Positions 1-7,927 of a stretch of 64,000 nt of DNA are shown in pieces. The stretch lies in the NCBI RefSeq assembly GCF_038443675.1, contig NZ_CP151762.1, forward strand, positions 310,001-374,000. Reading direction: 5' to 3'. Positions within the stretch are counted from its first letter, which is position 1; each line of letters starts with the position of its first letter. The DNA comes from Yoonia sp. G8-12. GTDB taxonomy: Bacteria; Pseudomonadota; Alphaproteobacteria; Rhodobacterales; Rhodobacteraceae. Under the pieces are notes generated by a model that saw only the letters and a list, made by a program, of their open reading frames with translations, was not told the origin of the DNA and did no database searches. The position numbers and the translations under genes are program-made.

Positions 1-307
1 GCTTTACGATCTACCTTACCGAGCTAAGCGTTTGCCGACCTATCGCTTTTTTACACCTACGGCTGATCAGATCACGCAGCAATTTATCCACTATGACGCA
101 TGGATGAGCGAGATAGATCAAGCGCTCGAGCGAACGCCGCCAGCCTTTGTGATCATGGACCGCAGTGCGTTATCAGGTTCACCTAGTCAACTTGCACCGG
201 TGTCTGCTAACCGGTCGATATTGACCCGACTTTTGCAAACCCTTTCCGAAGGCTATCAGATCGTTTTTGCCAATGAGGACGTGGTTGTCTTTCAGGCCTC
301 CAGATGA
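1..307 (+). CDS. C-terminal end of a membrane glycosyltransferase (partial)
   Basis: The reading frame is open to the left edge, so only the last hundred or so residues of a larger protein are present. The piece has no obvious membrane span and reads like the periplasmic tail of GT39/ArnT-type polytopic glycosyltransferases, which follows the last membrane helix. The stop codon overlaps the start of the next gene in an ATGA junction (304-307), so the two are translationally coupled. The neighbour is a GtrA-type protein, a common partner of such transferases in moving undecaprenyl-linked sugars. The family call is an inference from this tail and the context; the catalytic part is outside the window. 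A TTG at 32 could serve as a start for a short protein, but the open frame and the coupling make a partial gene far more likely. Confidence 0.55.
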   Translation, partial: LYDLPYRAKRLPTYRFFTPTADQITQQFIHYDAWMSEIDQALERTPPAFVIMDRSALSGSPSQLAPVSANRSILTRLLQTLSEGYQIVFANEDVVVFQASR

Positions 308-678
308 ATGAGGATATAAAGCGCACGTTGCGATTTGGGCTGATCGGCGTCGCATCGACCGTCATTTATTTCGTCTTATTGATCGGTATGCGCCCGTTCA
401 TTGACTCAACCATCTACCTGACAGCGTTTTGCTATGGAACGGCGATGGTGTTTAACTTCTTTGCGCAGGGTCTATTTACCTTTAGGGCCGAGAGGCTAGC
501 CGGCATTCACTTGGTCCGCTATGTCGTGATGCAGGGCGTGGCCTTGGTCATAAACTCGGGTGCAATGTTCGTTGCCGTAGATCAATTAGGACTGGGCCTC
601 ATCTTAGCCCAGGTCATCGTAACGGCCTGCGTAACTGTCGGTACCTATCTAGCGTCGAAAAACTGGGTATACATCTGA
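304..678 (+). CDS. GtrA family membrane protein
   Basis: This 124-residue protein has four evenly spaced hydrophobic segments (about residues 10-30, 36-55, 70-92 and 98-118). It carries the family-typical opening RFGLIGVAST and a basic end with KNWVY, close to the KFWVF ending of GtrA proteins. The family is thought to help flip or present polyprenyl-phosphate-linked sugars for cell-surface polysaccharide modification. The start overlaps the upstream glycosyltransferase stop by 4 nt, which supports a two-gene unit. Length is normal for the family. The actual sugar is not known. Confidence 0.85.
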   Translation: MNEDIKRTLRFGLIGVASTVIYFVLLIGMRPFIDSTIYLTAFCYGTAMVFNFFAQGLFTFRAERLAGIHLVRYVVMQGVALVINSGAMFVAVDQLGLGLILAQVIVTACVTVGTYLASKNWVYI

Positions 679-905
679 TTTTATTATAGGAAACCGAACG
701 TCCTTAATTTTCATTATCGATACTTATGCTTGTAGCTAAGTTGCCGGGGTGAAAATGATCAGGCAGACTAATGCGACTTATGGAATGCGTTTGCTTTGCT
801 GGCCGCCTCGCAATGGGCGATGCAGGCAGTCAAAGCGTTGATCAGGGGCGTGGGGCAAGGTCTCGACTGGTAATGTAAGGTACCCATGTTGCCTAACTGG
901 GGTAT

Positions 906-2189
906 TTAAGTTGAATAAGCCGCAATAGGTGGCGAGCTTGCAAGAACTGGCCTGCGTACCGTCAAACATCGGCGCGCCTCGTCGGTCAAACCAAGCTTGA
1001 GAAGCACGTTTGCATATGTCAGCTCCAATAGATCTCGCTGGGCGCGACTGCCTCCCAATCGTTCTGTCGAACCTATGACTTGTGTCAGCTCTTTCAGAGC
1101 AAGCTTCCAGTCTTCACGGGCAATTGCGCCCCATGCACGTGCTAGAGGCTGAATGAGATCGCCTGCGAACCCTTTGGCTGTATCCACAATGTGCATCAGA
1201 CGATCTCCATTTCCCGCCATTGCATGGCTCAATGCAGCATGCATGTCAGCGAAACTCTGTCCTGTCTCGGGAAAGAACTGCTGCGCATAGTCGCTGAGAG
1301 CAGACCACCGTTCCGCCGCAACCGCGTGTCCGGCAAGTTCGGCACGATACAAGATCGCGGCCGTGTCAGTCAGAACATTGATCGGCAATCCCTTTGCCGC
1401 ATCGGGGCCGATACCTGTATCTATCACCTTCCACATTGCCTCCTCATCGCCATCATGCAGCGCCCAAAGAGCAGAATGCCAACTTAGATGGCCATGCAAA
1501 ACCGCACGATCATCATACTCTGACAGCCAGTCATCTAGATATTGGCGACCAGCGGTGAGTTCACCGGCCTCATACTGTGCATGTGATTTGAAGTGTGCTG
1601 CATTCGCATTTCGTGGGTTCAATGCCAGTGACTTATCCATCAACTTTGTAGAAGCCGCGATCTGACCCGTTTCGCACAAAGACAAAGCATGCATCGACAT
1701 CATCCACCAGTCGTCACCATAATGAGGCAACAGGGCAGACGTATAAGCGAGAAGTTCCGCTTCACGCCCAACTTCACCGGAAAACCCGATCAGTCCGAAG
1801 ACGTTTGAGCACAATTGAGCAACAAGCGCATCGCGGGGATATTCGCGGACATGGCTGTGGACCAATTCACGGGCTTTTTGTGATTTCCCGGACAGCAGAA
1901 GCGCTATGCATTCGGTGTGTTGCCTTTGGCGTGTGTCAAGTTTGACAGAAAGGTCTTGTGCGCGACTGATGACAGCCTTGGCTGCTGCCATTTGTCCCGC
2001 CATCATCAAAGATCGCGCTAAAGCAACATGGCCAAGGGCAAAGCCTTCGTCCAACTGAATCGATAACTGAAAAGCCTCAACAGCACCAAAGTCCGCGGCC
2101 AAAAACAATTGCAGCCCGCGATCATAGTGATCCAGTGCGACTTGCGTCGCTACCGCTACTTCATTTCCGTATAGGTCACGTCGTATCAT
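906..2189 (-). CDS. Tetratricopeptide-repeat protein of the TTC38 type
   Basis: The 427-residue protein is almost wholly alpha-helical, with repeated helix pairs of TPR character (for instance around residues 24-60, 150-220 and 340-410, including ALNPRNANAAHFKSHAQYEAG). The spacing of conserved His, Trp and Tyr residues (GHLSWHSALWALHDGD, DDWWMMSMHALSLCETG) is like the bacterial TTC38 family, a group of unknown function whose members run about 430-470 residues. There is no signal peptide, so a cytoplasmic scaffold role is likely. It faces away from the tRNA-Gln element and marks the left chromosomal flank. A ribosome site is not obvious at the ATG at 2189. Confidence 0.75.
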   Translation of the reverse strand: MIRRDLYGNEVAVATQVALDHYDRGLQLFLAADFGAVEAFQLSIQLDEGFALGHVALARSLMMAGQMAAAKAVISRAQDLSVKLDTRQRQHTECIALLLSGKSQKARELVHSHVREYPRDALVAQLCSNVFGLIGFSGEVGREAELLAYTSALLPHYGDDWWMMSMHALSLCETGQIAASTKLMDKSLALNPRNANAAHFKSHAQYEAGELTAGRQYLDDWLSEYDDRAVLHGHLSWHSALWALHDGDEEAMWKVIDTGIGPDAAKGLPINVLTDTAAILYRAELAGHAVAAERWSALSDYAQQFFPETGQSFADMHAALSHAMAGNGDRLMHIVDTAKGFAGDLIQPLARAWGAIAREDWKLALKELTQVIGSTERLGGSRAQRDLLELTYANVLLKLGLTDEARRCLTVRRPVLASSPPIAAYST

Positions 2190-2470
2190 GAACTAGCCCT
2201 ACTTTGTGGTCCTGACAGAACTCTACCCGCCCGAACTGAATATGTCTCGGTCGAATGGCCATCCGAAGGGAAGGCATCTTCGTCTGCTAACCCATAGTCG
2301 CTATGAGCAGGTAGACGCCGCTTTGCAACACGACGCCCGGACGACGGCCCTGGCGACCTCATGGTGCCAGTGATGTTGACGAAACGCGCCGATAAGTTTC
2401 TCCACCCACCCCGACAAAAAACCGAGCTCTCACCTGTATCCAAAAGAAAAGCAACTACAGGGGTTAATCT

Positions 2471-2622
2471 ATAAAGACCTTATCAGCCCTCTGGGTTTTC
2501 GTCCGGTTTTTTCGAAGGCCGGCATCACCACAGCCCTCTGGGTGGCCTCTCGAACCCATCCGGTTTTCGGCGCTGTCGTCTTGCTGCTGTTGGTCGCGAC
2601 TTGGAAGCGCGGCAATGACTGA
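2471..2622 (+). pseudogene. Remnant of the 55-aa membrane ORF of the small-gene module
   Basis: This stretch aligns base for base over long segments with the intact gene at 5607-5774 (shared ACCTTATCAGCCCTC and CTCTGGGTGGCCTCTCG). The ATG has become ATA at 2471, and small indels after about codon 7 throw the frame. The end GGCAATGACTGA matches the intact copy GCCAATGACTGA. It is therefore a non-functional relic of the same module. Confidence 0.7.
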
Positions 2623-3004
2623 AGCGATCTGTCGCGGCGATGTCACCAAGCACTTGTTCTGCGTCGAAGAAGTCCACGATGACTGCGTGACAGCAGTGGC
2701 CCTCGTTTGGCTGGTGCCAAAACTTGAGCGGGCATTAACAGACCAACTGATAAACTTGGCGGAGACTTATGGTGAGACGACCCGGGAAAACCCCGACACA
2801 ACAACCGAAAACGTTTCCGATCTTGTCCAGCCAGTCGAGCAGGCTGCCGTCACCCAAAATGTGCTTTGCCACGGGTCATGGCGAACACCCAATGGCCGTA
2901 GCGGCTCCATCCTCGGGCAAACGAGCCTTAGGTGGGGCAACGTTTGGGGCACTCTCGTAGTGGCTCAAGCAGGTTACACAGGTACCTCGATAGAGACCTT
3001 ATGA
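2615..3004 (+). pseudogene. Decayed copy of the small 'PEHLF' protein gene
   Basis: The first 30 or so codons (to about 2702) match the intact gene at 5767-5964: MTEAI, then KHLFCVEEVHDDCVT where the intact copy has EHLFCVEEVHDDCVT. Thirteen codons around VTIRGFDDVPE are missing. After AVAL the frame runs into unrelated sequence to a stop at 3004, so the family's TGPL-x-G-x-YGEP end is lost. A product may be made but is unlikely to work. It lies outside the left tRNA-Gln repeat and supports an older element remnant there. Confidence 0.6.
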
Positions 3005-3027
3005 ACGCACCGCGGAAAAGAGAGAGC

Positions 3028-3102
3028 TGGCTGGGATGGTAGGATTCGAACCTACGGTACACTGTACCAAAAACAGTTGCCTTACCACTTGGCTACATCC
3101 GA
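3028..3102 (-). tRNA. tRNA-Gln(TTG), left copy with an acceptor-stem mismatch
   Basis: On the minus strand the 75-nt sequence folds as tRNA-Gln with a TTG anticodon in the loop TTTTGGT, a GGTTCGAATCC T arm and an encoded CCA end. Position 2 is C rather than the G of the right copy, which gives a C2-C71 mismatch in the acceptor stem. The -35 box also differs by one base. It is probably a weak or non-functional duplicate. Confidence 0.8.
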
Positions 3103-3504
<402 letters not shown>

Positions 3505-5244
3505 CTAATCTTGGGGCTGACATTGCAAATCATTGGCCCGCAGCAGCATTGCAACGAGCTCTTCAATCCGCTCCCGTAAATCAAGGATGGTCAGGTCAGC
3601 TTCGCCCTTAGTTATGATACTAGCTGCGCCAACTTTGTCGCCATTCTTATGTGTCACATGGCGAGCTGGATCCTTCGGATTCTTCCGGAAGAAATAAAAT
3701 GCATGATCAAATTGACCGGTTTTTCCGGGCTTCTCATAAAGCTGAGGATGCAGTTCTCGAAGAGCATCTTGCAGCTTCTTTCCATCGATATAGTTCTCCA
3801 TTTCTCGACCAGCAGTCACCCAAACCATCCCGCCCGCATCATCCATCTCCTTCAATAGACGGATTGCATGATGTTTAAGTTCAGCGTTCGGGTGAGACTT
3901 GTCGCTATCGATCACCACTGCCATGTTTCGGTTCAGTTTTCGCAATTTGATGAATCGATCAAGAGCTTCGTCTGATGCGGTAAGGTGACTAATTAGCGCG
4001 CCCCCATAGAACATAATTGTATAGTGAATTCCTTCTTCGAGCCGTGGTTCAACAGCACTTATCCAATGGTTCAGGAGTATTCGGTCTGATGGTCCTTCCA
4101 CCCAAATCACAGCGTTTGATTGAAGGATGTCTGACGCTTGGCATCCAAGGTCATCAAGGACTGCCCGTTGGTCGTTCTTTGTCAGAGCGGGCCGAACATA
4201 GGTCTGTGCTCCATCGTTCGAAACATGAAAGATTGCGGAGTCAGGTGTATCAATAAATGCTGACGAATGCGTTGCGATGAAGTACTGGCACTTTGTTTCC
4301 ATCATCAAGTATCGGACTAATTTGCGTTGCAACAAAGGATGCAAATGTATTTCGGGTTCTTCGATGCACATTATTGACCCGTCGTGGATAGTGCAGAAGG
4401 CAGCTATTAACACTACCTCATGCACTCCCGTTCCAAGCGCCGAAAGAGGCAGCACCTTGTTATCCATATGCACAAGGAGATGCTCTCGCTCACTGGGGAC
4501 TTCTAAGCGGGCATCCGGCTTGCCAGTGATTTCTCGCACAAACGCGTTTATCCGTTCGAAGCCCCTCCTGTCCTCCTGACGATCAAAGCTCGGAGCCTGC
4601 AGCCTAGCCAAGTGGTCAATCAAGCCACGTCCCGAATTGTCAGAAAACTCATCACCCTTCGGGCCAAGTTGACGCTTTGCTGGTATCAAATGGATGTCGG
4701 GCAACTCTGGCGAAGCGTTCTGGCCAATAAATGCAAGTGTTTCTGGTATCCAGTGTTGGTCTATTCCCCCACTGCCTTTTTTGGTCAACGAGCTCCACAC
4801 ATGTTGCCAGAAGCGATCAGCTGGCAACCATTGTCTTATTTCTTTCGGATCACGCTCTGGAAGAAGCGATCTGTCACCGGCCTTTGTCCATACAATTCCG
4901 TCAACAGATGCTCTTTCCACGGCCTGTTTGATCAACTGTGCAGTCGTTACATCGTGCTCATAAATCTTGAGCCGGCCTAAGACGACTTGAGTGCTGAGCC
5001 CAACGGCACTGTAGAACTCTCCTGACTCCGAGCCTCGGTACATTTCCTCTGGTTCTAGCTTGTGGTTAACCCCTCTGTTGGAGACGCTTTTGATCCGCTC
5101 CGCGATGAGGTTCAGAATGATGGATTTTCCAGCGTTGTTCGGACCAATGAAGAAGTTCATCTTCCTGAACGGTCCAACCAGTTGCGGTTCCGGACCTATC
5201 CCGCGGTAAAATCGGGCTCCAACGCCCTCTAAATGAATCGACAT
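3505..5244 (-). CDS. OLD family ATP-dependent nuclease (AAA ATPase plus TOPRIM)
   Basis: The 579-residue product has an ABC/SMC-like ATPase with Walker A GPNNAGKS (34-41), a signature-like LSALGTGVHE (268-277), Walker B IMCIEEPE (291-298) and an H-loop ATHSS. A TOPRIM domain follows, with VEGPSD (Glu 383), VIDSD (445-449) and EMENY (481-485), the metal-binding set of OLD nucleases. Known members include phage P2 Old and the GajA subunit of Gabija; both are anti-phage DNA nucleases. No UvrD-like helicase is adjacent, so this is a stand-alone (class 1 type) protein. The start is chosen at the ATG at 5244 because MSIHLEGVGA begins the ATPase fold; an in-frame start at 5325 would add 27 unlike residues. 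Neither start has a strong ribosome site. It sits inside the tRNA-Gln element, which fits a defence or inter-element exclusion role. Confidence 0.85.
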   Translation of the reverse strand: MSIHLEGVGARFYRGIGPEPQLVGPFRKMNFFIGPNNAGKSIILNLIAERIKSVSNRGVNHKLEPEEMYRGSESGEFYSAVGLSTQVVLGRLKIYEHDVTTAQLIKQAVERASVDGIVWTKAGDRSLLPERDPKEIRQWLPADRFWQHVWSSLTKKGSGGIDQHWIPETLAFIGQNASPELPDIHLIPAKRQLGPKGDEFSDNSGRGLIDHLARLQAPSFDRQEDRRGFERINAFVREITGKPDARLEVPSEREHLLVHMDNKVLPLSALGTGVHEVVLIAAFCTIHDGSIMCIEEPEIHLHPLLQRKLVRYLMMETKCQYFIATHSSAFIDTPDSAIFHVSNDGAQTYVRPALTKNDQRAVLDDLGCQASDILQSNAVIWVEGPSDRILLNHWISAVEPRLEEGIHYTIMFYGGALISHLTASDEALDRFIKLRKLNRNMAVVIDSDKSHPNAELKHHAIRLLKEMDDAGGMVWVTAGREMENYIDGKKLQDALRELHPQLYEKPGKTGQFDHAFYFFRKNPKDPARHVTHKNGDKVGAASIITKGEADLTILDLRERIEELVAMLLRANDLQCQPQD

Positions 5245-5606
5245 GATGCCAACATTTCTAAATCTGAGTGAATTGAAAAACGACCAATTAAACAGCATCA
5301 GCAAGACTTCTGGCTCGAGTGTCAAGTTCTAGAAACACGGCCGTAGTGAGACATCTGTGCCGCTAGGGGGCTAATACCTGGGTCTACACAGTCCACTTCC
5401 CGCACATTGCCCGCTTTTTGGTTGTTATTTGGAATCCAGTACTTTGGGCTCTGTGCCGCCGTTCGCTGCAAAACGCGCCAGCGACCGCTTTGGCGAGCTT
5501 CTGTTGTTTTCATAGGTTAGACCTCACCTATCAGACCTCCTTCCACTCCCCAGAAAACCGAGCTCTCTCCTGTATCTAAAATAGAAGCAAATACAGGAGC
5601 TAAGCT
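5245..5606. other. Intergenic region upstream of the OLD-type gene
   Basis: This gap of 362 nt separates the divergent OLD-type gene and the small-gene module. A 63-codon open frame on the minus strand (5322-5513) has no recognisable features and is not accepted. The right-hand part (5540-5599) carries the module leader described separately. Confidence 0.5.
5552..5599 (+). promoter_or_regulatory. Conserved module leader with a hairpin over the ribosome site
   Basis: CTCCTGTAT (5567-5575) and ATACAGGAG (5591-5599) form a perfect 9-bp inverted repeat with a 15-nt loop. Its 3' arm contains AGGAG, the ribosome site 7 nt before the ATG at 5607, so the fold would hide that site. AAACCGAG followed by a GTATCTAAAA-like box recurs before the module relic at about 2420-2455 and before the gene at 12313 (about 12260-12288). 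The weaker hairpin CCTGTA/TACAGG is kept in the relic. Confidence 0.45.
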
Positions 5607-5774
5607 ATGAAGACCTTATCAGCCCTCGGCGTTCTCGCTGGGGGTTTTCTTTTTGCGCCCACCTCAAAGGCCGTCATCACGACAGTCCTCTGGGTGGCCT
5701 CTCGATCTCATCCAACTGTTGGCGCGGTAGTGCTGCTAGCACTGGTCGCGACCTGGAGGCGTGCCAATGACTGA
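5607..5774 (+). CDS. Small membrane protein of the element module (55 aa)
   Basis: The product is short, with a hydrophobic N-terminal half (MKTLSALGVLAGGFLFAP) and a second hydrophobic stretch near residues 38-50 (VGAVVLLALVATW), ending in basic residues. It may have two membrane spans, or a signal anchor and one span. AGGAG lies 7 nt before the ATG. The stop overlaps the start of the next small gene (ATG at 5767), so the two are coupled. A frameshifted copy of the pair exists at 2471-2702, which shows that they travel together. I do not recognise the family and give no function. Confidence 0.55.
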   Translation: MKTLSALGVLAGGFLFAPTSKAVITTVLWVASRSHPTVGAVVLLALVATWRRAND

Positions 5775-5964
5775 AGCGATCCGTCCCGGCGATGTCGTGA
5801 CCATTCGAGGCTTCGATGACGTGCCTGAACACTTGTTCTGCGTCGAAGAAGTCCACGACGACTGCGTCACCGGAGTGGCCCTGACGGGGCCGCTGGCGGG
5901 TGAGTACGGGGAACCTGACCTCGCCTTGGTGGCTGGGAACTCTCCAAACCATCAAAGCCGCTGA
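5767..5964 (+). CDS. Small acidic 'PEHLF' protein of the element module (65 aa)
   Basis: The translation has a GD-V-V opening, then PEHLFCVEEVHDDCVTG and TGPLAGEYGEP. The same ordered motifs occur in the protein at 12313-12522 (PEHLFEVDQVFDDSVSG, TGPLEGVYGEP), about half identical over some 53 residues, so this is a real protein family with three copies in the window. GGAGG lies 7 nt before the ATG at 5767, which is preferred over the GTG at 5761. It is followed after 60 nt by the integrase gene. The size, acidity and position next to the integrase allow a role in recombination control, but this is only a guess. Confidence 0.6.
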   Translation: MTEAIRPGDVVTIRGFDDVPEHLFCVEEVHDDCVTGVALTGPLAGEYGEPDLALVAGNSPNHQSR

Positions 5965-6024
5965 AGCCTATCAAAAATTCCAACGCAACATTCAATCTGG
6001 GGCGGTTGCCCCAAAGGAGGAGCC

Positions 6025-7230
6025 ATGCGCATTCCTTACGCGTATCTCAAACAACAGACGTGGCTATATCGCCGCAACTATCCCCGCGACCTGCAGCCGA
6101 TGCTGGGGCAGGCGCTGAAGCAGTCCCTCAAGACCGGGGATGCTCGAACAGCTAAGCAGCGGGCCGCTGAGGTCAACGCGACGTTCGAGGAGATCGTTGC
6201 CAAGGCCCGTCAAGGCATCGTCATTGAGAGGCCTGAGCCGATCAAGGTGGCCGCTCCGGTCTTTACTCCGTCGAACCCGATCATTGGGCGCAAGACGGTC
6301 AGAGAGCTCGCCAGCGACTATCTACGACGACGCTCTGACCAGCTACGCCCCGGAGGCTTCAAGTCGGTCAGGTTCTCCATCGGGCTGATCGTCTCGCTCT
6401 ATGGGTCACGGCAGATCGGGTCGCTGTCCCAAGAAGACGGTCGGAAGTTCGCGTCTCTGGTGTCCCAGCTCTCACCGCACGTCGGGAAGTCGTTCCGGAA
6501 CCGCTCTTCGGGGTTGGAGCAACTCGTCGCCAAGTCAGGGGCGGGGAAGATCACGGCGCAGACCCAGAAGCGGATCATTTCTCAGGTGTCTCACTTCCTC
6601 GACTGGGCCTACCACGACGGACACAGCCCCCAGCTGGACTTCTCGGCAGTCCGGATCAACCAGAAGGGCAGGGTGGCGTCCTATGCGGTCCCCAGCGACG
6701 ATGAGGTGACGCTGATGCTCGATGCAGCGCACCCTGTTATCGGGCGGGCCCTGCTGTTCTGTCTTCTGACGGGGATGCGGTCTGGGGAAGCGACTGGCTT
6801 GCTCAGAGAGGATCTGGTCTGGAAGGGTAATCTTGGGTGGTTTGCGCAAGTCCGTCCTAACAGGGTGCGGTTGCTGAAGACCGATGCGGCGGAGCGGGTG
6901 ATCCCACTTCACGGGGTGCTGGCGGACCTGTTGCCTTCTATGCCTGACGACCGGCTGTTTCCTGATCTGACTGTCTCAGTGGTCACCAAGGAGTTTGCCA
7001 AGTTCAGGAGGCAACTGGGCATCGAGCGTCCAGGACTTGTGTTCCACTCGTCGCGCAAGTGGTTCATCACCCAGTGCGAGCGCACCGGGGTCCCTGAGCA
7101 CTTCACCGCTTCTCTGGTTGGTCATCAGTCAGCAAGATCAGAGAACCGGCTAACCTATGGCATCTACTCGGCAGGCATCAGTGACGAGCAGAAGCGGACG
7201 ATCGTGGACGGGATACGGCTGCCTTGCTGA
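6025..7230 (+). CDS. Tyrosine-type site-specific integrase
   Basis: The 401-residue protein starts with a region typical of DUF6538-type integrases (YLKQQTWLYRRNYPRDLQ, residues 8-24) and has a core-binding domain at about 90-195. The catalytic domain shows R252 in TGMRSGEA, K285, H341-x-x-R344 in HSSRKWF, H367 in LVGHQ and the nucleophile Y378 (TYGIYS; Y381 is an alternative). All residues needed for strand exchange are present, so it is probably active. A strong ribosome site (AGGAGGAG) precedes the ATG. Together with the tRNA-Gln repeats it is the likely enzyme for insertion and excision of the element. The stop overlaps a further small gene. Confidence 0.95.
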   Translation: MRIPYAYLKQQTWLYRRNYPRDLQPMLGQALKQSLKTGDARTAKQRAAEVNATFEEIVAKARQGIVIERPEPIKVAAPVFTPSNPIIGRKTVRELASDYLRRRSDQLRPGGFKSVRFSIGLIVSLYGSRQIGSLSQEDGRKFASLVSQLSPHVGKSFRNRSSGLEQLVAKSGAGKITAQTQKRIISQVSHFLDWAYHDGHSPQLDFSAVRINQKGRVASYAVPSDDEVTLMLDAAHPVIGRALLFCLLTGMRSGEATGLLREDLVWKGNLGWFAQVRPNRVRLLKTDAAERVIPLHGVLADLLPSMPDDRLFPDLTVSVVTKEFAKFRRQLGIERPGLVFHSSRKWFITQCERTGVPEHFTASLVGHQSARSENRLTYGIYSAGISDEQKRTIVDGIRLPC

Positions 7231-7397
7231 TCCCTGATATCGACGTCTTCGAGGAGAGGGCGGCCATCGTCCAGTACGAGGGCGGGCTTTCTCGTGCTGT
7301 CGCTGAAGACCGGGCCGCGCAAGAGCAAGGCTTCCGTAATGCTGACCACTACTGGCAGGTGCTGGCTGACTACGTCGTCAACAGGAAGCTCTCATGA
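7224..7397 (+). CDS. Small protein overlapping the integrase 3' end (57 aa)
   Basis: A frame beginning at TTG 7224, inside the last codons of the integrase gene, encodes an acidic 57-residue helical peptide (FEERAAIVQYEGGLSRAVAEDRAAQEQGF, split here by position: EGGLSRAVAEDRAAQEQGF is central). Small proteins with EGG-SR-A-ED-AAQEQGF are familiar next to integrases in alphaproteobacterial islands and prophages. Their role is unknown to me. Overlap with the integrase stop suggests coupling. The TTG start is an inference from the overlap, since no ATG or GTG lies in a suitable place. Confidence 0.6.
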   Translation: MLIPDIDVFEERAAIVQYEGGLSRAVAEDRAAQEQGFRNADHYWQVLADYVVNRKLS

Positions 7398-7927
7398 CAC
7401 TGACCTCGGCGGCTTCGGCTGCCGGGGTCTCCCCACTTTGCTTTTTTTATGCGAGAGGGGCACGGAGCGGGCCGCTAGTTAGCAAGGTGGGGTCTTGGAG
7501 GGGGTAATATTGGACGGTGCAGGTGACTATCCATATGCTGTTCTATATCAGCTTGGACTTTGATATGGCCCTATAGCAGGCCTCGGTTCAGGGCGCGGCG
7601 AAGGGCTGGTCTGAGTCCGAAGTTCACAATGCTGCGCCACGCACAAAGGGCTGCAAACCGCAAAAAGCCGCCGTTGGCGTCGTAGAGACGGCCCAAACCG
7701 GTCATTCACGGATCGCTCGGCGGATGGCTGCTTCCAGCCTAAGCTCGGTCATTCATGCAAGATACAGCATCCGGTTCGCTGCGGGCTGCAAGAACGATCT
7801 CCAGTGGACACTGAATGTTCACATGTTCTAACGGGTAGGAGAGGCGTCCGGCTTAGCGATTGCAGGTCGGGTCCCGGAAGAATGACCATAACTTCGGTCC
7901 CGATTTTTAACCAAGGAATCTGTCGAC
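7398..7927. other. Non-coding stretch between integrase unit and nuclease-like gene
   Basis: Apart from the hairpin at 7402-7429, I see no gene or repeat in these 530 nt. Short open frames on both strands have no family features. The last bases (AAGGA at 7913-7917) are the ribosome site of the next gene. Confidence 0.5.
7402..7429 (+). terminator. 12-bp hairpin with a TTCG tetraloop after the integrase unit
   Basis: Positions 7402-7413 pair with 7418-7429, with two G-T pairs, around the stable loop TTCG. A run of seven T follows about 14 nt later. The structure is convincing, but the T run is too distant for a textbook intrinsic terminator. Confidence 0.4.

Larger units (their letters stand above)
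2190..3024. other. Decayed intergenic region left of the tRNA-Gln repeat
   Basis: No intact gene is supported here. From about 2395 to 2705 the sequence matches the small-gene module found at 5537-5964 inside the element, but with a lost start codon and frameshifts. From about 2935 to 3024 it resembles the stretch just before the second tRNA copy (12522-12616), sharing GGGGCAACGTTTGGGG and CACTCTCGTAG. The part at 2190-2395 holds nothing recognisable. Confidence 0.6.

Noticed and set aside
2186..2443. 85-codon minus-strand frame overlapping the TPR gene start.
   Set aside because: Low-complexity basic and serine-rich translation without features; part of a decayed region.
3505..5244. Calling the OLD-type gene a Gabija system.
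   Set aside because: A UvrD-like GajB helicase should follow, but none is present in the element.
5322..5513. 63-codon minus-strand frame upstream of the OLD-type gene.
   Set aside because: No recognisable motif and odd composition; it looks like intergenic sequence.
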